64,000 nucleotides of DNA from Citrus sinensis (GCF_022201045.2 NC_068560.1:21593501-21657500), one strand, 5' to 3'; shown: positions 1 through 14,019, numbered from the stretch's first letter. Made by a program: numbers and translations. The notes: a model not told the origin generated them from the letters alone.

Positions 1-466
1 GATCGAACTATATGATGTGTGCATTGAGTTAGAGCTGAGGAGATCTATGGTAAAGCTGATAGGTGAAGGACCCAACAATAGTATTTAACTTCTTAAACAC
101 CTCCTATAATGCAAGGCATGTGAACTAAACACAACAAAGAACCAAATACACATTTTCGTTGATGTGCTTTTGCATGTCAACCAAAAGAAAAACACCACGA
201 ACCTTAATAACTGCAAAAATTTTATTTTAATAACAATGAGAGGATTCGAACAATAGACTACTTGGTCAAACTTAAACTGATGGCTAAAAGCCAACAATTG
301 CATTTAATTTCTATCAATTTTTTTACATTAAACAAGTGAGAGTGACTACCTACTCTAACATTACTTAAATAAGTTTTGTTTCTGGTGACAAAATGGTTGT
401 GTTTTCTTTGGGTTTATTTGATGTCAACTTGAGTATCTAAAAGTAACATGAGTTCTATTTCTTTAG

Positions 467-3400
467 TGTGAGGAAGTTTGTCGGCTGGCCTTGAAGAGGC
501 GCTATCGCCTTCTACCTCATATCTACACTCTATTTTACATGGCTCATACAACTGGCACTCTGGTGGCAAGTCCTACCTTTTTCGCTGGTATGTCCTTGTG
601 TGAGTGTATTGGTTTTGTTCCTTGTGGAGCATTATGAAATGTGTTACCTTTTTATACAGGCTTTAAAACAAATGTAAATTGCCTGTGCAGATCCTGAAGA
701 TCTCACCTTGAGGAAACTTGAAAATTCATTTCTATTGGGTCCGGTTTTAGTTTGTGCAAGGTTCTTATTCTCTTCCTTAGACATGACATACTTGATGACA
801 GTAGAATAGTGTATATGCCTTAGTTTCCCATTTTCATCCTGGTTTTATGCCTTAATCTCCTTCTCATCTACTTGACCATGATTATCGAATTTTACTTGTG
901 ATTTGATTTTCCTGCTGATAGCATGGTTATCTTCATTCTAAATATTATATCAATGTTAACCAACCATTGGCCGACCCTGGTGTGAATATAACTTGAACTT
1001 AGTCCTGTTGTCCCACCCTGAGAGATTTTACCAATTAAACCAAATATTTGAATTTAATAATTGTGCTCTTTTTTTTTTTTTTTTGGTAGCACAACGATAT
1101 TTAGTTTTTTAGAAATTGTTGAAAGCTTTCCATACAAAAGAATGCAATCTCTCAATAAATTTTTGGGGGATGCTTTTGAAGATATAGCCTGGTCTCTCAT
1201 GTCTTAGTTGTCATCTCAAGTTAACTATCCAAAGCAACAGAATGCCAACTGCACGATGTTAGTGACAGATTCTTTATGCAACAATGTTCAACAGCTTCTT
1301 TCCCTTTTCTGAGAATTATCCTTCTCTGAGAGGGTTACATACTTATCTTATTCAAAATCCTCAAAATGAAATATTGTTTACTGTCTTGTAGTCATTTCTG
1401 TTCTTGATTTGATGTCATTGTTCTAAAACCACTTCTTTCTTTCTTTATTGAATATATCTTTCTAGTTTGTTATCAAAGAAAAAGATAGTGTATCACCAAG
1501 ATATTTTCTTTTGTGTACTGGGGAAAGTAAGAAAATCAAATAAGAAAAAAAAAAGGAAAATGTCACAGTATTATTTACTTTCTTGATTTTGTTTTTGTGT
1601 GTTGACCCCTTTTAAATTTCTTTGAACTGTTGAATTCTTTTGATGTCACTCTTCTCATGGATTGTTAAGAGTGGGGTTAAGTTGGAGGACCTTGTATTTT
1701 GCTTCTCATCATGCATATACTAACATCCATATTTATTCTTAATTAGCACATTGCCTGATCAGAGGTCAGATAAGCTGCAGCATGCACTACCCAAGGGAAT
1801 TTGGCAAAGTTTTGATTTTGAAGATTCACATCCGGTATCTGTTCCTGGACATTTATCTGTATCCATTAAGGTCATGTCTGTTTTCCTTTTTTCTAAAAAA
1901 ATGAATTTTGATCTTTTTCCCCCTTTTGCTCTTTTTGTAATATACCAGGATTTACCATCTTTATATTTGCGAGGTGGATCAATTTTACCTTTAGGTCCTC
2001 CGCATCAGCATGTTGGTGAATCTAAGCCATCTGACGACTTAACACTTCTGGTGGCTTTAGATGAGAATGGTAATTTTGATACATTAAATTTTTGTAGAAC
2101 AAACTTTAAATTTGAAGCTAATAATTTCCAAAAATGTTTATCATCCGATGTAGTTCATATTCTAAAGCATTCTACTTGCCTGCTGATTTTTCTGGTTTGA
2201 TTTTTTGCCTACAAGATTGCAATCTTATGTGATGGTTTAAGCTGCCTACAATTTTTGTTACTATAAATTGAAGGTTTTGACTGGGGAGATAGTAGTTTTG
2301 ATGCTTTTAGGTTAGTAATTTCTTTAAACTGTTTGTCCCCATGGCTAAATATTAATGTAGAATAACCAGAGAGCTAACACCTGAAACATTGACCTTGCTG
2401 GCAATCAACCACCTGCATGTCATCACCAACAGCACCAGTGATTTTTCTGGCAATCAAACTGTTCATTTCATTCATCAGTCATCTTCAGCCCACACCATTA
2501 CTTCCATTGGTTATACACATGGCGTAATGTTGCCGACATAGAATTGATTCCTTGCTTTTGCCAGATCCAGGTTCTATTTCCAGTCTTCTGGGCTTTGAAA
2601 TCTTGGGCCACTTTTTGTAGGCCTTTTTTGGTCAGATGCACTTGCTCTTTAAGTTTTTTGCCATGGTTGATTTTGTTGAAATAGTTGAGTGATTTGCATT
2701 TTGATCCATGTCTCCAAAATTCTGATCATAAAGAAAGAATATGACAAAATTTTGTCAACTTGATCATGCCCAAGATAATATTCCATTACTTTGTTTTCTT
2801 CTTTTCAGTGATATGTCTTCATGCGAGTTTGTGAAATGACTAAAAGTTTGATAGCCTTTCCAACTTTATTGCTATGTGTTAGACCACCTATTCGTTTTAC
2901 TTATTCTGGAAGAAAGATTGGAACCATGTGAGGAGGGAACCATGTGAGGGATTAGTGGGTCAGTTATAAAAGGATAATTAATAAGGGGTGTGTCTGTATT
3001 CAGTTATTTGTGTTCAGTTATGAGGGCATCCTAAGGGATTCTTATAGGGTAAGGAGAATCAGAAGAGGGTGTGTATCAATTTGTTGAGAGCCTTGCTCTT
3101 GGGAGGGAATCTAGGACTCTCGAAATTCCTGGAAGTGTTGTAAGGTGTTTTATCCACTGTTTTCACAATAAAAACTGATCTCGAATATATTTCCAGATTT
3201 CATAAATTTACCAAGTGTAACACAATGCTATTGATCCTGCTTTCCTTTAGCTTCTGTATAACTTGCTTATTTTATCTTACAGGCAAAGCAAAAGGTGTTC
3301 TATTTGAAGATGATGGTGACGGATATGGATTCACTGAAGGTCAATATCTACTGACACACTATGAAGCTGAGCTTCAGATGTCAGAGGTTACCATTAGAGT

Positions 3401-6400
3401 TTCCAAATCTGAAGGATTATGGAAAAGGCCAAAACGTCGTCTTATTGTAAAAATATTACTTGGTGGAGGTGCAGTGGTTTGTCTTCTTTCCCTGAGAAAT
3501 ATTCATTAAAATCCTACATTATGCTTTTGTTATTTACCTTCTGGAGCATCTGTTTAAAAGATTTTTAGTAACTGAACTTTTTCGAAAAACAGATTGATGC
3601 ATGGGGAATGGATGGAGAGGATTTGCAAATTGCAATGCCAGCAGAAGCTGAAGTGTCTAATTTGGTATCGGGGAGTAAGGAAAAGTACAAGATTCGTATG
3701 GGTAATGCTGCTTCCCGAAGCCGTCTGAGGCTCACTCATTCATTGGAATTATCCACTAATTACTATTTGTTGATTTCTTTTTCAATTTTCTTAACTAGAT
3801 TTTTTTTGGTTAAATTACTTGAGAGATTTTAGTGTACTTATCGATCCTCTTGAATTAAGTAGATTTACACTACAAATTCAAATGTGATGTTCGTGAACAT
3901 TCTGATGTTCTTATTGCATTACCTTGTTCAGTCAGATATCTTCGATTGTATTATTTGATTAGGTGTCTTTCTGGAAATTGCATTATTATTCATGCAATTT
4001 TATGGCTTCATGTGTGTAAAACTAAAAAATGGGTTCTGAGTCATGGTTTCTAAGCTTTTCCTGTGGATTTCTTATAGATAGTTCCCTGTCTGTTGTTTAT
4101 TGACAGATGGCTTGAGTTGGGAGGTTAAAACTACAGGAATTCTTGCATTTCAGATTTTTTCAATTTCTGCTTGTAGAGCAATTTTATAAATTGGATAGTA
4201 TTTGCAGAACTTGATTACTAGGCCTTAACACCATTTATTTCTGAAATTCTCTCAAAATGTAATTTTTTAATGTTCATGGCCATATTGCCCCAGTAAATAT
4301 GTTGTGAATTGAAGAATTCATTATCTTGTTCCAGATGTGCGATTGTCAGAAGAAAAGAAAATAGTTTGAAGAAATCTTCTATAATTCGTTAATTTCTATA
4401 AATTGTGTTGAGGACTTGAAAGTGCTAGGAATTTAATCAACTAAACTTTAAATTCTTTATTAGTGTTTGTGTTGGTTCTGATGAGGTTTTTATTTGCAGA
4501 AAATGCTAAGCTAATTTCAGATACGGAAAAGGCTTCTGAACACATGGGAGTAGAACTTTCATGGACTCCTATTGAACTGAAAAGTGGTGATTGGGCTCTT
4601 AAAGTTGTGCCTTGGATTGGGGGTAGAGTTATATCCATGGCACACCTTCCTTCAGGTAATTCATTATCATTGTTTTTCTTTGAGTGGGACGACATCAATG
4701 GTCTTTCTCCCTCTCTCTTTTGGTTAAAGTTGTACCCGTTGAGTTTATTTCGGCTGTTGTATATCGAACATATGTGATATACTTCATTGGTCACTTTCTT
4801 AAACCCTAAGACAAAGTGGACATTTTTTTAGTTTTTCCTTGGTGCAACTTTGAGTCTAACGGTCATCTTACCTCCTTGAAGTCCTAAGTTGTCATTTTTT
4901 ACTCTAATCTTTACACCTATGAAGACCCTGATGTTAGATTATCAAAGGAGAAAAAAATGAGGATCTCTAGACATGTTTTCTTTACAAGTACTTTAAAGAG
5001 ACACTTCACTAAATTTGGAATAATTTAAATACAAAGATGGAAAAGAATACTTGAATTTGTTCCACCGTAAACATATTTTGAAAATTCGTTAGCTGTTTGC
5101 TGCTTGAATGTCCTTATCGGCCTTATGCCCCCGGCTACATGAGATTTCTTATTTGAAGAACGTTAGCATGTACTTTCATTTCTAGTATTATCTTCTTGAC
5201 TATACACATTCTTGTGCAAAAGTGTTGCATTGCATGGGAGAGTGTTTTCAGTCACACGCAAGGGAGAGTGTTTTTACAAGTCAAACACATGCAAGCATAT
5301 GCACGTCCACAGGCAGATAGAAACTTTACAATTCAGTGGAACCTGACCAAATCAGTTAATTATTCATTTGTATTTCTAATGTGTGAAACATTATGTTAAC
5401 TGCTCATCCATTGACTCCAAATTTATTATGTTGACAGGAACACAGTGGCTTCATAGCAGGGTTGAAGTTAATGGGTACGAAGAGTATTGTGGTACTGAAT
5501 ACCGGTCTGCTGGATGTACTGAAGAATACAGTGTCGTAGAGTGAGTTTCCAATTAATACGTTGAAAACTTCATTTCTTTTTTTCGAAGAAGCATAATTTA
5601 AATAATCAAGAGTCATAATTATATAATGCTTGCTGGAATGGGACGTATTAGATCAAAGAGCCAAGCATTTGATTGAATTGTTGACAAATAGCAGTAGGAT
5701 GTGTTTGTTTAATTTAAGATGGAGTGTTAGAAAATGATGTTCTTTCTTTCTTTCCTATGCTAAAATATTATCCACCTGATAATAAATTTGTTGTGGCTGC
5801 TTGTCGTGTCCAATGTTTCTTTTTCTGTTTTGTGTTATGCTTCTATCACCTTTTCTTCTGTTGTAGGAGGAGTCTTCAGCATGGAGGAGAAGAGGAATCT
5901 CTCATGTTAGAAAGTGATATTGGTGGTGGAATGATTCTGCAGAGGAAGTTAACTGTTCCCAAAGATAATCCAAAAATCTTTAAGATCGATTCTAAAATTC
6001 TAGCCTGCAACGTTGGTGCTGGCTCTGGTGGCTTTTCAAGGTCTGTTTCATTCTGTGTTATCTTTTGTCTCTTTTCGACACAACTACTTCTAACAGCACT
6101 AATTCTGTATCATTTGGGACTGTCTGTGGTTTATCATTTGAGAAGTACTAATTTTGTATCACTTAGATAATGGTCTAAGAGTCTTAAGTGATGTAGGTCA
6201 GTACTCGAAAAAGAAAGCGAAAGGAGACAGTAGAAAAAATAACAGTAAGTAGAGGGAATGAAGTAAGAAATAACTAGGAAGAGAATGAAAAGAAAGAATA
6301 TGAGACAGAGAAATGTCTGTTTTCATTATGTCAATCAATCATCCACCCTCCACAATCCGGATCAGCAGATTCGGTGGGCAACTCCTGAGTCAACGATTCT

Positions 6401-7530
6401 TAAAATAATAACAGCGGCTATGTCATCTAACTTCATTCCCAAAAAATGAAACACTTTAAAAGCGTAAACCTTTGCTATGTACAATCGTAGTCATACTCTC
6501 ACGCCTTCATCCGATTTGTTGTGGGGATACAAGATTGGCATACTTTTGGAGGTTGAAGAGTGAGAGTGACACACCCTTATTTACTACATAAAATTAGTAT
6601 ACAACCTGAAATATTATTGTTACACAAATGGAGGCTAAAAAGCATCTTTCTATATTAGTATTTTAATATGTGTAATATTATTGTTTCTGGAAATTCAAGT
6701 ATTGGATTTTTCTCTTTAAAAAATTAAAGAGAAATTGCCTCCTTGACACTTTCTCGCAACATGAAAAGCTCGTTGCTACTTGTGTGTGTGTTATGGTTTT
6801 CTTGTTTCTCTACACAAACTTTGCAACTTTTACTTTCTGCTGCAGGCTGGTTTGCCTGAGAGTGCACCCCATGTTCACCCTTCTGCATCCAACAGAATCT
6901 TTTATCTCATTTACCTCCATTGATGGGTCGAAGCAAGAAATTTGGCCAGAATCTGGGGAGGAGTTTTATGAAGGAAACCTTCTGCCTAATGGTAGTACTC
7001 TACTTTCAATTTTATTTTGGTTTTATGTCAAAAAGTATAGCATTGTCTACTAAAGCAAAATATAAAAGGAGCATTAAGAAAGTCAGTATACTGAAGGCAT
7101 GTAAGGATGAACATAAAAATTTTGGTTTCCCTTTTATTTTTTATCCGTTTCTGCAATTGTTCTCCAACTGCTTCCCAAGTGAATCATTGTTTAAAATTAT
7201 TTTCAGAGAAAAAAAAGATCTGTTGAAATCAAATGTGATGCTGATAGATATTTTCAAACTCAAGTTGTGACCGTGTTTGCCTCACCATTTAAAAGAATTG
7301 ACGATAAATTTGTTTTGTATGTGATTTTGATTTCAGGGGAGTGGATGCTTGTGGATAAGTGCCAAGGTCTGGCACTTGTTAATCGATTTAATGTCAAGGA
7401 AGTTTTCAAGTGTTTCATCCACTGGGGAACAGGGACAGTCAATTTGGAGCTCTGGTCTGAAGAAAGGCCAGTTTCAAAGCAGTCACCTCTTGCGATTTCC
7501 CACGAGTACGAGGTGATAAAAATTCCATAG
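467..7530 (+). CDS. HGL1: GH31 glucosidase, heteroglycan glucosidase type (3' part)
   Basis: This is the C-terminal part of a glycoside hydrolase family 31 protein of the plant heteroglycan glucosidase group. That group is thought to trim cytosolic heteroglycans or glycoprotein glycans. Eleven exons join in frame: 467-587, 691-760, 1747-1834, 1949-2069, 3283-3476, 3593-3701, 4500-4655, 5438-5540, 5877-6040, 6846-6991 and 7337-7530, ending in TAG. Visible family segments are LKRRYRLLPHIYTLFYMAHT, SLYLRGGSILPLGPP, VLFEDDGDGYGFTEGQY and GDWALKVVPWIGGRV, plus a C-terminal tail (VFKCFIHWGTGTVNLELW) that I associate with HGL1 rather than the ER glucosidase II alpha subunit. The catalytic aspartates would lie upstream of the window. 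The start of the first exon is uncertain by a codon. Positions 1-466 are probably intron. No break was seen in the visible part. Confidence 0.85.
2877..3222 (+). mobile_element. Solo LTR in an HGL1 intron
   Basis: This 346-bp block begins TGTTAGACC and ends GTGTAACA, the TG...CA ends expected of an LTR. It is flanked by CTATG (2872-2876) and CAATG (3223-3227), a 5-bp target duplication with one mismatch. Inside are a TATA-like TTATAAAAGG and a late AATAAAA. No internal retrotransposon coding sequence is present, so it is read as a solo LTR left by recombination. It lies in the intron between the exons ending at 2069 and starting at 3283, and it ends about 60 bp before the next splice acceptor. 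Confidence 0.55.
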
Positions 7531-7651
7531 GCACTCAGGCAAAATTCCACAAAATATTCCAAACTGTCAAAGAAGTGTTATGAAGCTGAATAAACTAAGA
7601 CTGAATGTTTGGCTGGCAGAATGTAAATATCAATCAGCGGAGCCTAATAAT

Positions 7652-7789
7652 AATATATCTTAACGTTACTTGTTAGTGTCTTGTGCAACTCGGTATATTT
7701 GGTGACTTGTTAATGCCTGAATATCCTTCTAATGTATCTTAACGTTACTTGTTAGTGTCTTGTGCAACTCGGTATATTTGGTGACTTGT
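7652..7789 (+). repeat. 79-bp tandem duplication after HGL1
   Basis: A block beginning AATATATCTTAACG at 7652 recurs 79 bp downstream as AATGTATCTTAACG at 7731. Both copies run through ACTTGTTAGTGTC and GGTATATTTGGTGACTTGT with almost no differences. It lies 120-260 bp after the HGL1 stop codon, so it probably falls in or near the 3' UTR. The rest of 7531-8281 shows nothing else recognisable. Confidence 0.85.
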
Positions 7790-8281
7790 GCAACTCGTTG
7801 GTGACTTCAACGAGAATAGATTTGTTTGTCTCAGAGGAAGCAACAATTGGATGGAATGGCAAGCAGCGTAAGCTTTGTTAGCTCGAGGATGTTGAGTGTG
7901 GGGCTAATGCGTAGGATGGGAATTGACAAGAGAAAAAACCATGAATTGAGATGGCATGGGATATAATAAACTCATGAACAATTAGGTGCAGAATAAATAT
8001 TTACAGGTGGTCGCATACATCTACCAATTTTGATGGCATAGGAATAGTAAGCCTCTTTTAATAGAAAAATAACAATTCATATGCTGCTTCAAACTCGTGT
8101 TTAAACAGACTCGACTCTTAACAAACATCAAAGGACCGACCACAAACTTCAGTTACTCCACAAACATTTACAAATCGAACAAATACTATTCGTATACTCA
8201 AAAAGGGTTTTATTGTTACCAATCCTACTACCGCAGTAAAATTCATGTTGTATTTCAATTCTGATTCTTTTCATCATTGGA

Positions 8282-9937
8282 TCAGTGATACCCCAGTGGA
8301 GCTGGAGATTCCCTCAATTGGCGCCCTTGGTAATGTATGTCCTGCATTTCGAAAAAACAAGTATTAAAAGTTACTGCCGAACAAATGTATCCTGCAAATA
8401 GCTTAGCTCAAAAGAGAATCCTGATCATACCGATGCATAGTGATTAACATCACGGTGGTGAGCCTCATCTGCTCTTACAACCAGCACAACATCCTTGAGA
8501 GTCGAGTTCGGAGGCAACCTCCAGTAATCAGTGGCAATGGCCGGAGCAGGAACGTTCTCAATGTTACCTTTATCCAACTCCTTGAGGAACTCGGTGTACG
8601 AGTGGATTGCTTCTTCCTCAAGGTACCCAACCATCCGATGAGCGAATTTAGGCGAGATGAGATAGCCCAAGAAGTAAGCATTGAAGAACACACCTTGCAC
8701 TGCAAACACAAGAGCACGCTCATACCATTTGGGCTTTGCTACCTCCATGAATGTCATCAAATGCATACGTTCGTTCTCTGCCTCTTCCAACAAAGCCTTA
8801 ATCCAACCACCGCTGTGCTCGAAACGCCTCAATGACTTGCAATGCAACAGCATCCCTCCCACCATCCCGGGGACTGCCGCCACTGTTTCAAGCATCATAG
8901 CCCGGCACCCATATCTTCTCTGTTCAAATTAATCAGAAAATAAAAAAAGATTCTTGTTAAGCTTTACCAGTTTCACCAAAATTCAGAAATGATTGAGGGA
9001 TTCAACTGAAATTTAGTCAATTTCTATGAGAATTTTATGTTGGCCCCTAAATTTTATAGATATTATGTCGTAGCCTCAATCAGGTATAATATTTTTATAT
9101 TTAAAGCATCGAACCGAAATCCTAAACCTACCACTGGCCATCTGTCTGTTCATTAATACAAAATTATATTTCTATTAATCATTTCCCAACAAAAGAAAAA
9201 GAAATTGGCTAGTGTTTCTCAATTTATTTTTCCCTACAATTACAGATATTATGAACAACCCCTCCATGTTTAATGTTTCTATATTTTATCACCCACCCGG
9301 AACCAAAATCTCTATTCGGCCACTCCCCTGATCAATCGAAAACATAACAACAAATATATACCTGAAAGAACAAATCAGTGGGCCACCTGAGTGATTTGAC
9401 TGTCCAAAATGCCATTTTGTCCGAAAAGGTCGTCGGTGCGTGGTGCTTCTTCAAATCAATTGATAAATCCGCTTCGTAAGCCTCCCATGGCTATAAATAA
9501 TAATGTAAACACAAACACCACAGACACGTTAATGATTTGCTTAAAGCACACGTAAAATAAAGACCCAAGAAAAGAAGTTAATAATAATAATTCATGAGCA
9601 ATACCCTAAAGCAGCTCCACTTCCATTCACTACCATCATCTTTGTTAACTTTAGGAGCCTCCACGCCCCAGTAACTCACAATCCTCTTCTCATCGTTATT
9701 CCCACTGCCACCGGCCACCGCGGCACCGGTCGTCTGAACATTCTCCTCCCGCTGTTGTTCTTTCTCACCACCTAAAGCCAACGTGCTCCGGTTCCTTAAG
9801 CCCAGAACCGGAGCCCTAACCAAGAAGGTCGATAAATGCCTGTTAGTTTGGCCGGCCAAGATCCTGGCGGCCGCCTCGGTTGAAGCTGTGCGTGCGGTTA
9901 GGGTAGAAAACAAGCGGACCCCACCACGATACATCAT
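8282..9937 (-). CDS. AOX: Mitochondrial alternative oxidase (AOX-a), complete
   Basis: This encodes the ubiquinol-oxidising di-iron terminal oxidase of the inner mitochondrial membrane, which bypasses complexes III and IV. Four exons on the minus strand: 9605-9937, 9362-9490, 8431-8919 and 8282-8341 (333, 129, 489 and 60 bp), giving 336 residues. The 129/489 pattern is the classic AOX gene structure. The first ATG is at 9935-9937; an in-frame TTG just upstream is not the start. The N-terminus is rich in Arg, Ser and Thr, as in a mitochondrial transit peptide. Candidate iron ligands are E165 (LET), E204 and H207 (NERMHL), E256 (LEEEA) and E306 and H309 (RADEAHHRD). The two regulatory cysteines are C109 (WKWSCFR) and C159 (RRYGC), so the usual redox and 2-oxo-acid control is possible. 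No defects were seen. A paralogue, AOX-b, lies next to it on the same strand. Confidence 0.95.
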
Positions 9938-12485
9938 GTTCAAGAATTAAAGGATCGACGAAAAGAAATGACTGCTATTGATTTGTTAATTTGGTAAGAG
10001 TTTTGGCTGCTTTTGTTGTTTCTTGGGGAGGAAGGCGAAGGGTTTAAGGGAGGGTTTATAAATCGGTTAAGTGATGAAGGTTCTACAAATTGTGTGGACA
10101 GGCTGGACCAATAAGATAGGAGGAAAGTTTCCGCACGCTGTTGTTAGAAGAGGCGGCGGGCCGGTTTGGTTATTTAATTTTCTTGGGCAACAAGTACTTT
10201 GACGTTTCGTGGGGAGCAAGATTCGGTCATCTAAATTTATAGCATTTGATTAGTTGGCGTGTTTTTTTTTTATAAGAACGTGTCTTGCCTTCACTCTGAA
10301 ACATCTGGATTTCTTCCTCTCGTGATTATTCTACTCAAGTTGTATGATTTTTAATTAGTTACAAAGGTTTAATTGAATTCTACCAACTATTTATATATGC
10401 TATCAATGGTGGCAAGTGGATGTATCAAAATACCAGCATTTGTATTGGTTTGTTTCTCTACGTACACCACTCACCTAAATGGTTTCGTGGTGATCACCAA
10501 TGAATTCGTCAACAAATGACAGGTGTGTTTAAGGTTAGTATAAAGAGTAATGTTATACGTCATAAATCTTTCGGCATTCATCAGTTGATTGATGAGGAAA
10601 ATACAATTAATTCATTTGGAATTTTGAAAAAAAAACTTAGAATTTTCAACCAACTAATAAATGACATATCATCTGAGGTAAAATTTAAGATTAAAAAAAT
10701 TGAGATATTTGTCATTACTTTAGTATAAGTATAAATAGGTGGCCGAAGTATTATTGTTATTCATTCAGTCCCTCTAATTATTGTTTATTTATGCTATTTG
10801 CTTTAACATTTATTTATTTACTTTCTTTTTTACTGATTACACTAATAGTTGATATCTTCTTATATATCTATATATATTGAGAGCAAATTAATTTATTATT
10901 ACGAGGAGATTATAATTTAATAGAGGTGTAGTTACGAAAATTATTATTTTAATTTAGTTATCATTAATGCTAAAGTTAAGTTCATTTGATTTAACATAAT
11001 GTATATTTTTTCATTATATACATAATTATCACTATATAGAAGTGGATTTAAAAAATAATAATTTATTATAATATAAAATTTATTTTTATTTATCATTGAC
11101 TCAAATTGGGATCAAAATTTTTTATTTATGTGCAATTATTGCAAGACTCGAACTTATTTATTCCTTTTACTACAGAGAGAAGAATCTTTATAGACAATAG
11201 TTAGGTGTTCCCTCATATGTATTAATTTCTAATTAACTAGTTGTCAGTGCCAAAGAATTTTTTGTCACATCTATTGTTTTAAAATTCATTCAATATTTGG
11301 GAACATCGAGTTGAACGGACACTCACATGAAGAAATTTTGTTTTTCAATTAACTTAGAAATTCCTATTTCATTCGACAAACACAAGGTCAGTTACAATAA
11401 TTAATAGCTGCAATATACAACAAAGATCAATTCATATAATTTTATATACTGATTAAATTAAACAACTGGTCAAACTAACTTCACATTGAAAACTAGGCAA
11501 CAAATACAATAAAGGAATTAAAATTCTCTCATAATCTGATTTCTCTTTGAACAAAAATACGTGTATAATTAATAGTTAATAAAAAAATTAAAGAAGTTAA
11601 ATTATATCCATCCAATATCGCTTAAAGAAATATGACATAAGATTTTTAATTAAGAAATATTTTAATCTGCAATAAAAGTGTAGGTGAGTGCATATCTTGA
11701 ATTTTTTTTCATATTCAAAGAATCATTCAATTCAAAAACTACAATGTTTTGACCATATAAAGTCTTGGCATTTTTTAGTTTGTGGGTTGTTTGTTCTATC
11801 TTTTGAAAACAAAAGCAAATTAAATGAACATTCCATACAAATTATATCATGGGTTGATCATAATAAGTTGTAACCGCCATTTCACTCAACAATTGATTGA
11901 ATATTGGTGTAATTAACTACTTTATTCACTATTCTTGTCAACTGAATTGTAGAGTAAAATTTTTTTTATTTACCATCGGAGTTAGCTAGATGGGATTGAT
12001 ATAAACCCTTTATATTCTAATGCTTCTACTAAATGTCCCCCAGAATTTACAAAGATGCCATTGTGGATCATGACTTAGAAGGTTATGATCTCCATAAACA
12101 CTAATGAATATCATTATTTGTTGTCTCACTGGGTTAGCGGGGTTAGCTACACAAAACAGATTCTCATGATTTAGAATATTCTACTATTAAGATTTAAAGG
12201 AAAAAAAAATTGTGGGTTCTCTAACTTTCGAAGAATTGAAGTCTAAATTCAAGCTTGCTAAGGAATAGTACAAGTGGAAATTTTTGTTTTCTTTAATATA
12301 CATATAAACACTTGCATTACAAATTTAATACAAACATTTGTTTTTACAAATTAATTATACATCATCTTTTGCCCCCACACTCATTGTTTTATTTCTTTAG
12401 CTTGTGTTTTCACTCCAAACTGATCAAATAAATAAATGCATATTTATTATTTAGTAATCAACAACAAGAATGCATAGTATATAAA
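9938..12485. other. Intergenic DNA between the two AOX copies
   Basis: AT-rich DNA holding the AOX-a promoter at its left and the 3' flank of AOX-b at its right. Short open frames here (for example 10516-10728 and 11688-11873) have no recognisable motif or splice context and were not called. No transposon ends or RNA genes were recognised. Confidence 0.5.
10055..10060 (-). promoter_or_regulatory. Candidate TATA box of AOX-a
   Basis: On the minus strand the sequence reads GATTTATAAACCC, about 118 bp upstream of the AOX-a start codon. This is a plausible distance for a plant TATA box with a short 5' UTR. It was assigned only by sequence and position. Confidence 0.45.
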
Positions 12486-12610
12486 TCAATGATATCCAAC
12501 CGGAGCAGGTGCGTCCTTGAGCTCATGCCCTTGACATTGAATGTCCTGCAACACAAACAACCAAAATTATCAATTAAAAATATTTAAACAAACAAATAGA
12601 ACCGTTAATT

Positions 12611-12630
12611 TGTGTGTGTGTGTGTGTGTG
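12611..12630. repeat. (TG)n microsatellite in the AOX-b last intron
   Basis: Ten uninterrupted TG dinucleotides, ending 19 bp from the AOX-b exon 3 boundary, between its last two exons. Likely length-polymorphic. Confidence 0.9.
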
Positions 12631-12658
12631 TTTTAGTTCGATTCTTACCGAAGCATAG

Positions 12659-13480
12659 TGTTGGTGGTAAATTTTGTGGGGAATGACAAATGTAGAGAAA
12701 TACAACAATAATGGTGGAACTTTATTATGTAAAATAATGTGTTTACAACTAACTCTGTATGTAGGAAGAAACTGCAGAAATTTTGTGTGCTTCAAGGCAC
12801 GTTACAAATGTCGCTTTCCTTAAGACGTTATTTGCCCCCACCAATTGAGTGATGCACATGGGTTAAGCAAATACGCCTCCAGGATACAATGAAGCACTTG
12901 TTTGTTTGCTTGCGTTGTGCATCGACGAAAGCAAACTAGAATACTCTTGAATGTTGCAAGCCTACCAAGAAACAATATATTGTTCCTGCAGAAAACAATA
13001 TATTGGAATGTGAATGCACAAAAGAAATGGGTGTTTTGTGTTGAGATTCGTACTAGAAAGGAATGCTAAGAAAAGAGTGGTGTAGGATCATTCATTTCAT
13101 GTCTAAATGGCTTAAACATGACCCCTATTTATAGATATACTTGTGCCCCCTCATTTGGGTTATCATCTTTCATGATACCCCTTCATTCATGGCCATTGGA
13201 TCTAGATTTGATTTTAATCAATGGTCTAAATTGAACCATCACCATTTCAAATGAAATGTCACCATGAAATGATGCATCTCTAAGTGAAATGTTGCCATGA
13301 AAAGTTATATCATTTAGTAAAAGGATACATTTTCTACAAGACACAATTAAATGGACATGTCCTTACAACAAGACATCATTTAATTAGACAAGTCTTTAGT
13401 GAAAGGTACCTTTTCTATAAGGCACAATTAATAGGACATGTCTTTACCATAAGACACAATTATTTTGAAAATTTCCAACA
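12659..13480 (-). repeat. 3' LTR of the Copia element
   Basis: 822 bp, bounded by TGTTGG and CCAACA. A candidate TATA box, TATAAATA on the minus strand, lies at 13126-13133. The sequence matches the other LTR throughout as far as I could compare by eye. Confidence 0.95.
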
Positions 13481-13496
13481 ATCCCCCACCATTTTC

Positions 13497-14019
13497 AAAA
13501 TAAATGAATTTGGAAAAATGATCTTGCACAGGCTTGGAAAACTTAGGCATAGATGAAGGTGTCTTTTGGACTTGAACCTTCACTTAGTGACAATACATCA
13601 AAGTTAATCAAGGTGGCATGGTAGGCAAGCTTTGAACCAGCAACCTTAATCGACTAACCGGATATATCTCACACATAAGTTTTCAAATTCTCAAGTATTC
13701 CTTAGCCGACACGTGGATTGGCCCTGTGTCTATATCCTATTTTCATGAGCGCTTTAGTAACCAGCCAAGTTACATAGGAAGCGGCACCACCTCCTACACT
13801 CACATAGGTGGACTTATCTAGAATGTCCCTGTAACTAAAACATTTATAAGTCCATTAAAAGCTAAGTAGCTTAACTTTTTCCATATGTTACAGGTATCAA
13901 GCACTAACCTTTGGGACGCATCTAAAAAAATATTATAGTGCTTGCTATCACAACATATGATGTACTTTTGCTCATTGAACCCAAGATCTTGATATTTCAA
14001 GTGTTGGGTTGAGTTTCCA
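13497..14019 (-). other. 3' untranslated interior of the Copia element
   Basis: About 520 bp between the gag-pol stop codon and the polypurine tract. It holds only short open frames without recognisable motifs. This is ordinary untranslated sequence for a Copia element. Confidence 0.7.

Noticed and set aside
9938..9943. Start of AOX-a at the in-frame TTG at 9941-9943
   Set aside because: Plant mitochondrial precursor genes start at ATG; the first ATG in frame is at 9935-9937.
13284..13556. Open frame repeated at 13284 and 18576 (MKCCHEKLYHL...)
   Set aside because: It lies in the Copia LTRs, which explains the exact duplication; no domain was recognised.
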